Of a stretch of 64,000 bases of DNA, positions 10,812 through 22,190 are shown in pieces. The stretch covers positions 1 to 64,000 of the forward strand of contig JADRCO010000015.1 in assembly GCA_021464525.1 (NCBI GenBank), written 5' to 3'. Both the position numbers and the translations under genes were made by a program. The first letter of the stretch is position 1. Each line of letters starts with the position of its first letter. The DNA comes from Rhizophagus sp. LPA8_4_AMF. Taxonomy: Eukaryota > Glomeromycota > Glomeromycetes > Glomerales > Glomeraceae. Under the pieces are notes generated by a model. The model did no database searches. It had not been told where the DNA came from and saw only the letters and a list, made by a program, of their open reading frames with translations.

Positions 10812-11755
10812 ATTTTACCGAAAAAGTAACAGAACAATGGCAAGCACAATTTGAGATAGTTTGTCCAGGCTTTAATACCAATTTAAACATTACTCATACC
10901 AATCTTCCTCGTTCCGATAATGATGTCGATGACCACATGCTTCACCGAGTTCACATTCTCACTGATGAGAACGACACACAAACCTGGAAACTTGATCTTA
11001 TACAAGAAGCCCGCACATAAAAAAAATACTATCCTGTACTTATTGTATAGCATTTGCTGTCTTTGGTTGAGGTCATTTGACATGTGCTACGTAAATCTTT
11101 TAGTTTCCTCTGATGAAGTTGATGTTTTTACCCATCGACTTCGTTAACATAGGCGCGATACAGGACGTTAGGTATAAATTATAACCTAACTCCAAATTTG
11201 CATTCTCGATCAGCAAACGCCTTAAATACAGGTCTGGCTCATTTCACCGACAATCATTTCACCGAAAGTTTTGAAGTCCTAACCCAATTACCCTAACTTG
11301 TCCTAACCCTAGCCCTAACCCTAATTCCTTATCTAACCCTAATCCAAACCCTAATTTTCCTACCACACAAAATTGACGTCACGTTACACAAATTTTAACT
11401 CTGGCCGGAATTATGAACTCGGCCAGAGTTACCACTTAACCCTGACTCTAATCTAACTCTAATCCCAAATTCCCTTGTGAAACATTTGTCTGCGAAATGA
11501 CACCTGTCGGTGAAACGTCTGTCGGTGAGATTGTCGGTGAAATGATTGTCGGTGAAATGAATGCGACCCTTAAATACTCCCAGTTGAATGAAACAACGGC
11601 TTCTTCACCTCCTTCGAATTATGAAGAGCTGAAGACCATGTACGTGCATCAAACATCAACAAAATCATCAACAACACTTAATGTTACCAACACAGTCGTC
11701 CACTTTGGACAAGAATTCATCATTACTCGCCATACTCATACTCCTAGACATTAAG
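10812..11755 (+). pseudogene. Remnant of an unrecognised protein-coding gene, interrupted by a repeat
   Basis: Three protein-like pieces lie in order on the plus strand: 10812-11021 (EKVTEQWQAQFEIVCPGF, then NLPRSDNDVDDHMLHRV and NDTQTWKLDLIQEART), 11080-11145 (LVSSDEVDVFTHRLR) and 11590-11755 (PPSNYEELKTMYVHQTS to HFGQEFIITRHTH, then a stop). Their composition differs from the AT-rich random frames around them. The second and third are separated by an inverted-repeat element. I do not recognise the family. It may be a gene with introns, but breaks between the pieces make a relic more likely. Confidence 0.45.
11238..11560. repeat. MITE-like element with TTTCACCGACAATCATTTCACCG termini and CCCTAA-rich core
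   Basis: The left end CATTTCACCGACAATCATTT is the reverse complement of the right end AAATGATTGTCGGTGAAATG; the right side carries additional tandem GTCGGTGA units. The core holds seven or more CCCTAA / CCTAACCC-like units (11278-11355), which look telomeric, and an internal inverted pair around GGCCGGAATTATGAACTCGGCC. It lies inside the gene remnant at 10812-11755. Confidence 0.75.
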
Positions 11756-11759
11756 TCGC

Positions 11760-12589
11760 GCCTAATTCATGCATTTATTATATAAATTAGACTTCAAAAT
11801 CTTTAATTCTGTTATACCAATAAATTAAAATATTTTCAGTGATTGTGATCCTCTTTTCGTACTAATAAATAATGAGATCGTTATTTAGTAAATTTTCGTT
11901 TTAAAATGTAGCACGATATCGTACAGCTCATCATTTATGAAACTTTATTTTACGACGTACGCCGTTTTTTTTTTTAGATAATATAGTTTACTTCGTATTC
12001 ATGATTATATGATGTGGTATAACATAAATTAAATGTTATAATGAAATTATGTGATGAATTTTTTTTATATTTTATACGAAATATATACTGATCTTAAATT
12101 ATTTTTAAATTCATATGATCACAATCATAACATCACTAACGTATTGCGAAATAATCTTATAGTATCGAAAAATTTTGGGAGAATATTGTATTATTTAGCT
12201 ACAGATTATGTGCTTTTTAATATAGGAAACACTAATTGTTATTTGAATTATGCGATATATAACCATAGCATATTTTTTAAAAGTTGATTTATTTATAGAT
12301 TCTTTTGTTATATATCAATCCAGTTATTTAGACTCTATAGCAGACAACCGTTTACTAACTACCATGAATTACTTAACTTGTCTCAACCCATTCTTACGAA
12401 TCTTTCTAACGAATCACGATTTTTCTATGAGATTGCCACAGCTCAATCAATTACGCATCAAGAATGTAGATCCATCATATAATTTTGCTACTATATAAAG
12501 TAACAAGTCAAGTTTCTATGCAAAGTAGTCTACACTTTCTCCATTAACTGTTAAATTCAATAAAAATTATAGTTTTTTTATTCTTTTTA
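11760..12589. other. Non-coding interval
   Basis: Very AT-rich. Short open frames (for example near 12.05-12.50 kb) have no family resemblance and look like chance. No gene called. Confidence 0.35.
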
Positions 12590-14834
12590 TCGATAAGTAC
12601 ACGTAGAAAAGTAGCTGATTTTAAAAAACAATTAGGCTATTGGCTGATATAGTTTTATTGAAATTGGAACTCTAGTTACTTATCTCATAAAATTTACTTA
12701 TTTTCATTAACAAATCAGAAATTACGTTCAATTTTTTAAGAGTTTAATAAAAATTTATAATTATATGTTTATATGTTTGAAAATAGTTTTTTTATTGCCC
12801 ATATTTTTATAAATTAAAGTATTTTACATGGCTGTTTCAGTTTTTTAAAAATATAAAAAAGAAACTAATTATAATTATTTTTTATTGGTTTATAAAATGT
12901 TCAGAAAATACGGGTACAAATTAATAAGTAGTAATGATCGACAATCACATGATCACAGTATTGTTTAATTTACGAAAAACTTTTATACAAGTAATTTATA
13001 ATAGGTAAGAATCCGGTAATAATATTTTTTAAAAAAATAGATCAAACATAATGAAATATTAGGCTAAAATTTTTATCTTATGACGTTATTTACTTAGTAT
13101 ATTTATTAATTAGTAATCCATTTAAAAAATAAATTTTATTTAATGTTTATTTTTTACAATAAAATTGTGAACCAAATGTTTGATAACATGTTTTAAATTA
13201 AATTATAATTAATATCGTTTTTGATTTTTTAATAATCCATATACTGTACATGGGTATTTACTTTTTATTTGTAATTTAAGTGGAAACCAATTAAACTAAT
13301 ATGTGTCAAGTAGTACCCATGATTTATTTTTGCATATTTGTATTACCGTCTGATCATCCATATTGATAATTTCACGTGAACAAAATCAGTTTTCGAAACA
13401 AATGCGGTTGAGAAAAGAATATTTCGTGTAAACCGATTCGATAAAGGAATTTAATAGATTATTTTAAATTATTTTAATTGAGTATAAATTTTTATAAGAT
13501 CACATGTTACGTTTAATTACATTTTCGAGTATACGCTTTTTTTGACTTACCAATTATAACAATTATACTAGAATACTGTGCACAACAAAAAGTTATATAA
13601 TTGTCTATTTAGTAATTTTCTAGATCTAATTTTCGTTGTGTAACCAAAAGTACGACTCGTTATATTAAATTTGCATAATCCTCTTTTTTTATTCTATCAT
13701 ATAAAATGGTATCTGTAGAATCTGAATTAAGACACTTTTATTACATGATAAATACTAAGGTTAAATTTTACAGAATTTAATCCAAATTGACTTGAAAAAC
13801 TTGGATTATTTAATCTAGGTACAATAACATCTAATACCAAAGCTATAGATATCAAAAATTGAGTTGATCAAGTTATTATATCCCGTTATATATAACTTAT
13901 TTACATTCTAAAAAGGAAAAAAATCAAGGTTTTATCAAGTACAATATTTGGCAAATATACTTACTCGATATATTATACCGTAAACCGTTTATTAACATTT
14001 GTAGTAATAAGTCAAGTTGGTCAATGAACCTGCTCTAGATAATCTGTTATCGATATTTAGTTGGAAATATCATTGTCAAATAATTGTTATATGAACCATT
14101 TAACATAGTGAAGTGAGTGATACTGTTATTATAATTTCCTATAAAAAAATTTATTTAGTAATTATATGCAGATAATACATTTTTAATTTCTTTGTGTCCC
14201 GACAAATGGACTCTTTACATACTGTATACTCTGAACTCGAAGTCTTTTTACCAGAAAAATCTCAGTATATTTATTGTTTTACTTTGAGATCACACATTAG
14301 ATCACAAAACACACTTCCTTTGGGTTGTTGAATAATGCTAAAATGACACTGTCGGTAAGTACTAATAAAAAATGCTTTTTGTCGTATTTAGAGACAATAA
14401 CTAATATTTTTAAAGTTATACATTATATATTTATTTGTAAAAAAATATTTTTAGGCGCTTAATACACTAATAAATAATACGTATTTTTTAACTATAGACG
14501 ATAAAAACAAGTCAAGAGAGTATTAGTAGTTTTTATAGGTTTAGTATATGTTTTATACTTAAATAATTAGAAAAATATTTTTAAATGGATCATATTTTTA
14601 GTTTTTTTTTGTTTTTAATTAATTTATAATTATTTTTTTTATGTTTGAATCAATATATACAAATAATTAATGATTAATAATTTAATTAAATAATAGTTTC
14701 AACCTTTATTTGCTTTGATTATTATGCCTGTACTGAAAATTTTACAAAAGATAAGAGCGCGGCGCGTTTAAAATTTTATATAACGATAAATTTGTCATGT
14801 GACTGTGTTTTGCCATTTTAAAAATGAGAATATA
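12590..14834. other. Decayed intergenic DNA of unit 0, homologous to 20.1-23.3 kb and 34.7-36.5 kb
   Basis: Ordered matches to units A and B include ACACGTAGAAAAGT (12.60 kb), GGAACTCTAGTTACTT (12.67), CATGATTTATTTTTGCATAT (13.32), the CACAACAAAAAGTTATATA block (13.58), ATGGTATC...GACACTTTTATTACATG (13.70) and TACTTACTCGATAT...CTCTAGATAATCTG (13.96-14.04). It is the region upstream of a plus-strand kinase copy whose gene is now reduced to a stub at 15.0 kb. No gene here. Confidence 0.6.
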
Positions 14835-14990
14835 GATAATGAGTATGATATGACCTCCGTTGTATGTATGGTATGGTGTTAAAATTGGAAAGTATGGTTA
14901 GTATCTCATTCTCATATTGTATAGCCGTATAGCTGATAATTGACCATACCATATTATACATACAACGGAGGTCATATCATACTCATTATC
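14835..14990. repeat. MITE-like inverted repeat
   Basis: The left arm GATAATGAGTATGATATGAC, then CTCCGTTGTATGTATGGTAT, is almost perfectly inverted at 14943-14990 (ending GTCATATCATACTCATTATC). Arms are about 45 bp. No coding content. It sits just upstream of the exon-1 stub of unit 0. Confidence 0.88.
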
Positions 14991-15004
14991 GTCATACCGT
15001 TTTG

Positions 15005-15098
15005 AAATCGCACTTACATCACTTTCACATTCAATACTTAGAGCGAATCACGATTGAATTAAGAAATGTCTCGGCTCTTTCATTAGAAACGTCTGTTC
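15005..15098 (+). pseudogene. 5' stub of a plus-strand kinase exon 1 (unit 0)
   Basis: ATCGCACTTACATCACTTTC, the TACTTAGAGCGAA block, AAGAAATGTCTC and TTTCATTAGAAACGTCTGTT match the 5' UTR and first codons of copies 4 (23790-23860) and 6 (37078-37145). The match ends abruptly near 15.1 kb and is followed by DNA that belongs to the 3' flank of copy 3. It marks a deletion or recombination junction between two tandem units. Confidence 0.75.
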
Positions 15099-15199
15099 TT
15101 TTCAAGATAAAAGATCAGGCGTCGAGCGCCGATCGGTTTGAGCATCGCAATATGATAAAGCAATTAATTTACTAATACTTTTACTAAAACTTACATGTG

Positions 15200-16804
15200 A
15201 AGAAGGCAGTAATTGCAGTGTGATGTGACACGTTTATTGTATACTAAATTAAGCAACTTAATTAGAATGAATGTATGTACGCACGGTGATTTCTGATTTT
15301 ACCCGACAGATTGATGGACAAATGATGCAAAGTTCAAAACAATTTGTCAACCTAAAAAATTGCAATATGCCATCAACCTCACAAATTCAATGGTCAAGGT
15401 TTGCTAGCAAACGGTATATGTCTTGTGAAAATGGAAGTGAAAGTACGGAATTCGCTATAATTAATAGCTTAAAAGCAGCGTCTATTAGCAATTACTTTTT
15501 TTTTTTGTGTAATTCATCCCATTAAGTTTCATGAAAAAAATTCGCCTTACAATAATATCTATTCATTGGTAATATGTGACAAAGTTTATAAGATTTATTA
15601 AAAAATATCGAGCAAATGTAATATTATTGTCCGTAACAACTCTACTTTTTTAAAGAATAACGACTAAAGTATAGAATTTACTCAGATAGGGTTTTAAGCT
15701 TTTAACTAATTAAACACGTCTTAAATCGTTATAGAGGAATCACGAATTGATTGTTAGTTGAACACTCTAGACTAGTGATATGCATTGGAATCTTTCTATT
15801 CATAATTCAACATGGATTACCTTATACATACGTATTTTTCTTTGTCGGAGGCTTCCAATCATTTTTATTGGATTTGGAAGATTTGGAAGTTCAAATATGA
15901 TTACAACTTCCAGAGCACATCGCTGCTTAGACCAAGAGACTTAAATTGCAGAACAAAAATCTTGTACCGTTGTACGAAATAATTCTGAGCTCAATTTTAA
16001 TCAGAAGTATGAATTGAAAGTGAAAGTCAATCATAATTTAAGGTATTTACTTTATAATGGGAAACCATATTCGTTTTGTTACGGTTATTGAATAAAAAGA
16101 ATTTATTAAATCTTTATACAAGAATAACATTTGCTCTTGAAATTTACCAACAGAAAGTTATTATTTCTTATAATTTAGTCCATTTCAACTTAATTGTTTG
16201 TTTTTGTAGTTGACTAAACATAATATCGTATTTATTGAATTAAAAAAATAGGTAGTTAAGCGTCGAACGGCCTTATTCGTCAACTTTTCAAATAATTTTT
16301 AACTTTTAGAAATTTTTATATTTTAAAATAATAAGATTTCGTAATTATTTTGAAAAAATATTAAGGAAATTCTACGCTAGATAAAATTCATATATGAGAC
16401 TATTTTAAAAACTTATTACCGTCATATATTCTTACTTATTATAACGATATAAATATAAAGGAACTATTTTATTTTATGAAAAAAAATAATTTTGTGTCTG
16501 TGTATAATATTTGCTTATTTTAAACGAAATAGGGGTTTGTGTATAATATTTGCTTAATTTAAACGAAATAGGGGCTTAGCTTAATTTGTTTGTGAAAGAT
16601 ATCTTAAAAACTATGAAACATTACTTAATATTTTAAACGTGAGTATGAGTTTTCGGTGTTTGCGATTTCGAAAAAAAAACGAATAAATAATAACGATAAA
16701 AGGAATAAATTTCTGATTAAAAACTATAATAAAATTAAAAACTAAATAAATTGAATAATATATTTAACGTATGAGAATTTAAAAAAAAGAAGAGGTGCCA
16801 ATCT
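15200..16804 (-). other. 3' flank of copy 3, shared with 29.5-31.5 kb
   Basis: Long alignable stretches are seen: TGTATACTAAATTAAGCAAC, the region around CAATGGTCAAGGTTTGC, GGAAGTGAAAGTA, the TTTTATTGGATTTGGAAGAT block, ACCAACAGAAAGTTATTATT and GTATAATATTTGCTTATTT (duplicated locally at 16.50-16.56 kb). The frame at 15271-15525 is open here but not in the unit-B copy, so it is probably not a gene. Confidence 0.55.
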
Positions 16805-19624
16805 TTAAGCATCTAATAATGGACGACTGGAATAAAAAGCTTTTTCGTGAATTGCAAAAGTGTTGAAATTAGAATTTTCTAAATTTGAGAATTTAATTTC
16901 TTCTGCAACGTCAAATTGATCTGATAAATCGGATGGATTAGGGTCATCACAAATTGCAGTGATCCAATTTCCTAAGAATTCGTAAAGTTGAGATGCTGTT
17001 GGTCTATTTGACGGATTCGCATCTAAACATTGTAACATTAAACTGGAGTAAACAGGCGGAGTTCCACCTACGACGCTTGGTCTTAATCCTAAGCAGATTT
17101 CTTGAATTAATTGTTTATTATGAGGTCTATCACAATAAGGACGCACACCAGCTGATAACATCCACATGATCATACCAAAACTATAGATATCGGATTCTTT
17201 AGTTGGCGTATTTCCATCGAAGATCTCTGGTGCAACAAAGGGAATTACACCGTAAATTTGTTTGGATGATATTTGTTTATCAACAGGTCCATGTAACCCA
17301 GTATCCGTAATTTTAGTATCAATAGAGTTCACATCACTTTCGACTAATATATTTCCTCCATGTAGATGTCCATGGACGAGGTTATGTTTGTGAATAAAAT
17401 CTAGACCTGCGGATATTGACCATAACATATCTACGATATCTCTCCAGCAAAGAATCCCCATAGTTTCTTCAAGGTACGAATACAAATTTCCATTTTTATA
17501 ATATCTCATAACGAACATGTAGCATGATGTTGGGTCTTTGGTTATACCAAAACAATCTGCAAGTGCTCCACTTTGCAAGCATTTATGATATCTATATAAC
17601 TATTAGAAAGAAAAAAGATTAAATGGTTAATATCAATACTTTTCAATTAACATACGTAATCATTCTCATGCGAATTAGAATTTTAAATTTAAGAATTTAT
17701 TGTTGTCATTAATCCATTTCTTATCATTGAATTTCAATATTTATTGAATTTCACAATTAAAATGGACTACCGGGTTGAAGTCAATTGGGGTGTACCATCA
17801 ATTAATTAAATCAAACTTATGTAAAGTATCATATAAAATTTTATTATTAGAGATTTTTTGACGGTCATTATAACTGATATTAAAATTCACACGTCCATAC
17901 CCCTAAAATTCTTCTTATTTTTTTCATCCTAAATTCTGTAAGAACGCTCCAAATAGTTGTCCTTTTCATGTGACACCTTCCTTTTCAAAAAAAAATAATA
18001 ATAATTAATTTAGCTTTTTTGGATACTTCTCAATAAAAAAAAATTTTTTCTTTAATATTTTCAAAAAAGCGAGGGGACATGTTTTTTTTGGTGTATTTCT
18101 TTAATCTTTTAGTATGTTTATTTATATGTTAACTTATATCAGAAATTAAAAAGAATCGCAATTAATCTAGTATTTAATTCATAACCGGCATAAATTAAGC
18201 CATTTCAAAAAATCTCTATTAATAAACTTTTATATGATACTGTACATCAGTGTTGGCATTTGGCCACGGCAAAGCTAATTTATTTGACTATTAGAATTTG
18301 GCCGATCGGCCAAAATGCCAAAGTAAATATGCAATGTTATACCACGTTTCCTAATAAGTCGTCCGTGATTTTTCTTCTTGATATTTTTATGGGTGATAAT
18401 TACTTAAAATGGATAAGCTAAAAAGTCTATCAATAGTTTAAAATTATATACGGGACGTTAGTCTCCGTGGTATAAACCAGTTATTCCACGGGATAACCAT
18501 GAATATCAATAATTTCACGGCGCAGCCGTGAAAATCATCGATATCCATGGCTACCCGTGGAATAACTATTACTTATAAAATTAAAATCCTGACACTATAT
18601 TACATTTAACATTTTGACATCATACATATTAAATAATTCAGATGCACCAATTTTATAGATGGAAATATTCCAAATTAACTAGAAATATAGTTATTTTTGA
18701 TTAAATATTTAGATTTTAAAGTGATTATTAATTTATATATATATTTAATTGGTTACTTTTTTTAAATATATAATTATTATGGCCAATTTTTGCCGGCCAA
18801 AATTTAAAATTTGGCCATTTTGGCCAACGGCTAATGGCTAAGTTTGTTGATCATGGTACACCAGTGGTACACCCCTAACTCAAATGATAATAAAATGAGC
18901 TGGCCAAAATCATTATAATGCAGGATGAGGTATTATTTTATCACTTGAGTACGCTTCACGCTAATCAAAAATATCAAAATTTGTAGCTGAATAGTACCAG
19001 GGTACTACTTAAGGGGGATACATTTTCAGGGGATACTATATGCAGCGCTCTACGGTAGTACTAAAAACTTGGCAAATTTCGTTGATAAAACTGATCACAT
19101 CATTCACATGTCATGTCTGTGTTATCGGGAATTTTTTTATAGGGATATCAAATTATTTTTTTATTACTTATATATAACGAATTATGCTACTAGATCAGAT
19201 AAAACCATTTACTTGCCTGATTTATAAATTCTTGGTCTATGTTCTGAGAATTATCTAATCGTTTTAGAATAACCTTAATTGGACCATTACGAGTCCATAC
19301 TTCGGCTTCCTCGTCAAGGTTGCATTTTGGGCCTTCCATCCATACTGCTGAATAAATCGAGCTGAAAGCGCCTCGTTTATTAATATTTTCGACCAAGTCG
19401 AATTGATCAAAATTAATCCATTCAAGATAATCCATACTCTTTTTAGCGTTTAACTGAGTATACTTAATAAAATCATCCATTTTAGAATTTCCACTAGTCC
19501 AATTATGAAAATTATCTTTTAAAAATGCAATATCACAATTCTTGCACCAGGCTACCGCTGTTTGTTGTCGTGCACATTCGAAACACTCACCATATGTCTT
19601 TCTGGATCCAGCGTGTTGAGACAT
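16805..19624 (-). CDS. Pseudokinase-like protein, copy 3 (400 aa)
   Basis: Exon 1 is 19624-19217 and exon 2 is 17599-16805, with a 1617 bp intron, the longest in the family. The donor CAG|GCAAGT and acceptor CTAATAG|TTATAT imply a GC-AG intron. Residues: C14, C17, C27, C30 (Cx2Cx9Cx2C); WTSGN 42-46; glycine loop around G85; VAIK-type lysine K121; H212-G-H214 where HRD is expected; N219; D235-T-G; A259-P-E261. The catalytic Asp is His, while lysine, Asn and DFG Asp remain. The alpha-C region reads EFINQ|LYRYHKC, with Gln where related active kinases have Glu (inferred alignment). It is a predicted pseudokinase, probably cytosolic; no signal peptide or membrane segment is seen. It forms a divergent pair with copy 4 and is the closest sequence to copy 5. 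Confidence 0.9.
18245..18850. repeat. GGCCAA-rich element with a nested palindrome in the intron of copy 3
   Basis: The two ends carry clustered inverted motifs: left TTGGCATTTGGCCACGG and GGCCGATCGGCCAAAATGCC, right CCGGCCAAAATTTAAAATTTGGCC and TGGCCATTTTGGCCAACGG. Nested at 18480-18567 is a second palindrome (GTTATTCCACGGG ... CCCGTGGAATAAC) whose centre TTTCACGGCGCAGCCGTGAAA matches the hairpin at 4784-4818. This looks like one element inserted into another. Confidence 0.65.
19190..19216 (-). promoter_or_regulatory. GC-type splice donor region of copy 3
   Basis: The minus strand reads CAG|GCAAGTAAATGG. The aligned position in copies 1, 4 and 6 is CAA|GTAAGT. Copies 2 (AAG|GCAAGT) and 5 (CAG|GCAAGT) share the GC form. 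Exonic G at position -1 fits the strong consensus that GC donors need. Confidence 0.7.
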
Positions 19625-19695
19625 CTTGAAGCGTTTACAATTTTTTTAATTTTTTTTTTTAAAAAAAAATGGTGTAAACTCATGTTTCTGGCTCC

Positions 19696-19703
19696 TATTT
19701 ATA
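19696..19703 (-). promoter_or_regulatory. TATA-like box of copy 3
   Basis: TATAAATA on the minus strand, about 75 bp before the start codon of copy 3. The position is similar to the boxes of copies 2, 4 and 6. Inferred only. Confidence 0.4.
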
Positions 19704-20779
19704 GTTTTAGCAGCTTATAAATACTTGCATTTTCTGGAACGTTCTAGTCATCTGACCAATCACCTGTACATTTAGGCTAAGTATATAACTGCTGACGACT
19801 GAAATACAGAAGGTGACAATTTCGTGTCACAAATAAACTTCTAAATCTATATTTAAGAAAGTAGTTTTTAACATTCATGAATCAATCGAGTTTTATAATT
19901 TTATTTGATCCCAGTGTCATGTGATCATGTGCGAATTAACCAATCAGCTACAGCAGCACAACTTCGAGAAGATAAACTAGTAATTAGTAATAATTTTTAT
20001 TTATAATAATAATAATATTTCTATTACAGATTTAATAGGGATTCGGGTGATTCATATGATAATATGAAAATAAGTTAAAAATTTAAAGTTCGGAAGTTCG
20101 GAAGTGTGGGTTACTCTATAAAACCATTATTTTTATCGATACATACACGTAGAAAAGTTTAAAGGTAAGAGCAATAAGTTAAGGTCTATTGGTATATTGA
20201 AATTGGAATTCTGGTTACTTTCCTCATAAATTTTCTTATTTTCATTTTTTGGTATTAACAAGTCAGAAATTTTAATTTTTAATAAAAAAGTTTATAATTG
20301 AGTATGATACAGTATCTTAAAAGCTGAATCAGTTTTCTAAAAAATATAAAAAAGAAAGATATGTGCTGTTTTACTGTTTTTGTTTGATTTATAACAAGAA
20401 ATAAATTTATTGGGGAAGCTAGAAGCCTTTTTTATCATAGCAGCAATATGTTGATCATAAATATAAAAAGATCCATATGAAAAAAAAACACTTCATCCAA
20501 GTTTTATTAATATTGTTTGGATTCTGATCAAATCCAAAATTAAATTATTCATCATAACTATAAATTTAATGTGACTGTAATTAATTAAAATGAAATATTG
20601 AGAATTTTCTTTGACAGATTTTTTTTTTTAAAAAAGATAAATCAAAAATGGAATAATAGCAATACTCTTCTACATGTTTTACCAATAATTATTATACGCC
20701 CATCATGTACATGTTGTACCAATATTTAGCACATCATGCTTAACATAATGATTGAATTTGTTATGGATTTATGCTTGCG
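19704..20779. other. Intergenic DNA of the divergent pair copy 3 / copy 4, distal part
   Basis: It aligns in blocks with 33.9-35.3 kb: CATGTGCGAATTAACCAATC, ATACACGTAGAAAAGTTTA, GTTTTACTGTTTTTGTTTG, AAGCTAGAAGCCTTTTTTAT and GTGACTGTAATTAATTAA. AT-rich, with no gene. Confidence 0.55.
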
Positions 20780-20781
20780 GG

Positions 20782-21175
20782 CTATACTAATTTTCGCCCC
20801 TAGTTCCATTGATTCTGGCTGGTAAACCGGGTCCGATTGATCAACATCTGGAATTTTAACGTTCGTTAAATAAAATAATAAAAAAATAATTTTTGAAGAA
20901 ATACCTTCAAAATTCCATCCAGAGGGCTTCGGAAAGCTGAAAGCCTACAAAAAAGAACCCAAAACGTTAGCCAACGTTTCATCTAATAAAAGTAAAAGAA
21001 CAAATTTCGAAGATTTACCTTCAAAATGGGAGACCAGAACTGAACTTCGGCTTCCTGAATCTAAAATTTTTTGATTTGTAATCGTTTGTAATCATCCGGA
21101 CCCATGTCTTCTGCTGTCATTACATGGAATCCGAGCTAATTCCACAATGAGAACTTGGAGCGAAAATTAGTATAG
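20782..21175. repeat. Non-autonomous element with CTATACTAATTTTCGC termini
   Basis: The left end CTATACTAATTTTCGC (20782-20797) is the exact reverse complement of the right end GCGAAAATTAGTATAG (21160-21175). The 394 bp element is absent from unit B. Inside are two copies of a TTGAAGGTA-type motif (minus strand) and AACGTTAGCCAACGTT, with no long open frame. Confidence 0.85.
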
Positions 21176-21176
21176 G

Positions 21177-21385
21177 CATGATTTGTATAAAAATTATACA
21201 CTAAATTTGTGAAACGCATGATTTTATATTACATGGGGTAAAACTAATTATTTAGTAATATAAAGCTTATGAAAAAATATGATGGTCGGATAATAATACT
21301 ATCATTGTACGGGCGCTTAATAATGATCTGATGTGGCACGAAGGGCCACATCAAACCATTATTAAGCACGCCGTACAATAACATA
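21177..21385 (+). repeat. Hairpin-bearing module, inverted relative to 34320-34575
   Basis: CATGATTTGTATAAAAATTATACACTAAATTTG ... GTACGGGCGCTTAATAATGATCTGATGTGGC is the reverse complement of the unit-B stretch at 34320-34575. Its right part (21318-21385) is a long hairpin: GTACGGGCGCTTAATAATG pairs with CATTATTAAGCACGCCGTAC around a GTGGCACGAAGGGCCAC centre. It may be a small mobile element that inserted separately in both units, or a transposed and inverted piece. Confidence 0.75.
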
Positions 21386-21651
21386 TAAATAGTGATCGAC
21401 AACCACGACAACCATCTGATCACAATTATTATTAAGCTGGATTATTTTAATAATGAACTGCTCTATATGCTATATTTCTTTTTAAAATTAATAATTGATA
21501 GAATTCTACAGAAATTCTATGAAACCTATTAAAATTGAAACTATTTGTAATTTGTTTCGTGTCAGGTTCCCATGATTATTTTTGCATATTGTGTTACCAA
21601 TCATCCCAATCATCTATACAAAATATCTTCACGTGATATCCCGATCTTTTG

Positions 21652-22190
21652 ATTTTTTTTTTTTTTTAAAAAAACAAACTTTATTAGTATTGCGGACATT
21701 ACTAAACATAAATGTCCCAATGTAGGCGTAAGTACATACATCATATCAATAAAGTATCTATCTAAAATTAACTACAATTTTGTTAACTAACTAATCTAAT
21801 TTTATGACTAGATATCTTTTATCTATCCTATCTATAATATACATACGTCACTACTTCCTTTTACCTTTCTTTTTCTTAGACTTCTTGTTTTTATGTCCTC
21901 CTTTACCTGAACCTTGCTCGAATCACTCTCATCCTCATTCTCACTACAGTACTACTAACTATTCTATTATGATCCTCCTTATTACATCTCCTTTGTCCAA
22001 CTTTTTCGTCCTCCGAAATTTCATCTTTTTTAATTTCTGGTAGACGTGATGAACATCCCGCATTCACTTCATAAAAATAATCGAAATTCTTCAAGCGTCG
22101 GTAATCTTTCTCCGTTAAGCGTAACCTCTTCATTCCTCCTTAATTTCGCGATAATATCTTCCACCTGTTCTGGGGTCGGAGAGTGGCTCA
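21652..22190 (-). pseudogene. Processed retrocopy of an unrecognised gene, with AATAAA and poly(A)
   Basis: On the minus strand the insert starts at 22190, where an ATG opens a frame beginning MSHSPTPEQVEDIIAKLR and continuing NEEVTLNGERLPTLEEFRL before a stop. Further coding-like sequence follows in other frames (DEISEDEKVGQRRCN, then an acidic ENEDESDSS stretch and a very basic GGHKNKKSKKKKGKRK end). It then has AATAAA (21685-21680), twelve bases, and a 15-base A tract (T run 21653-21667). Unit B has no such insert, and a TGATTTT heptamer flanks both sides here but occurs once in B, which fits a target-site duplication. It is broken by frame changes. The parent gene is not in this window. 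Confidence 0.7.

Noticed and set aside
11278-11355. CCCTAA-rich tract as a true telomere or chromosome end
   Set aside because: It is internal, short, degenerate and enclosed by inverted repeats of a small element.
15271-15525. 84-codon plus-strand frame with a protein-like start
   Set aside because: The homologous stretch in unit B (29.55-29.72 kb) is not open in this frame, so conservation is of DNA, not of protein.
19190-19216. Alternative GT donor for copy 3 (GCAAGT read as AA|GTAA)
   Set aside because: It would change the phase against the conserved acceptor; a GC donor at the homologous place fits better.
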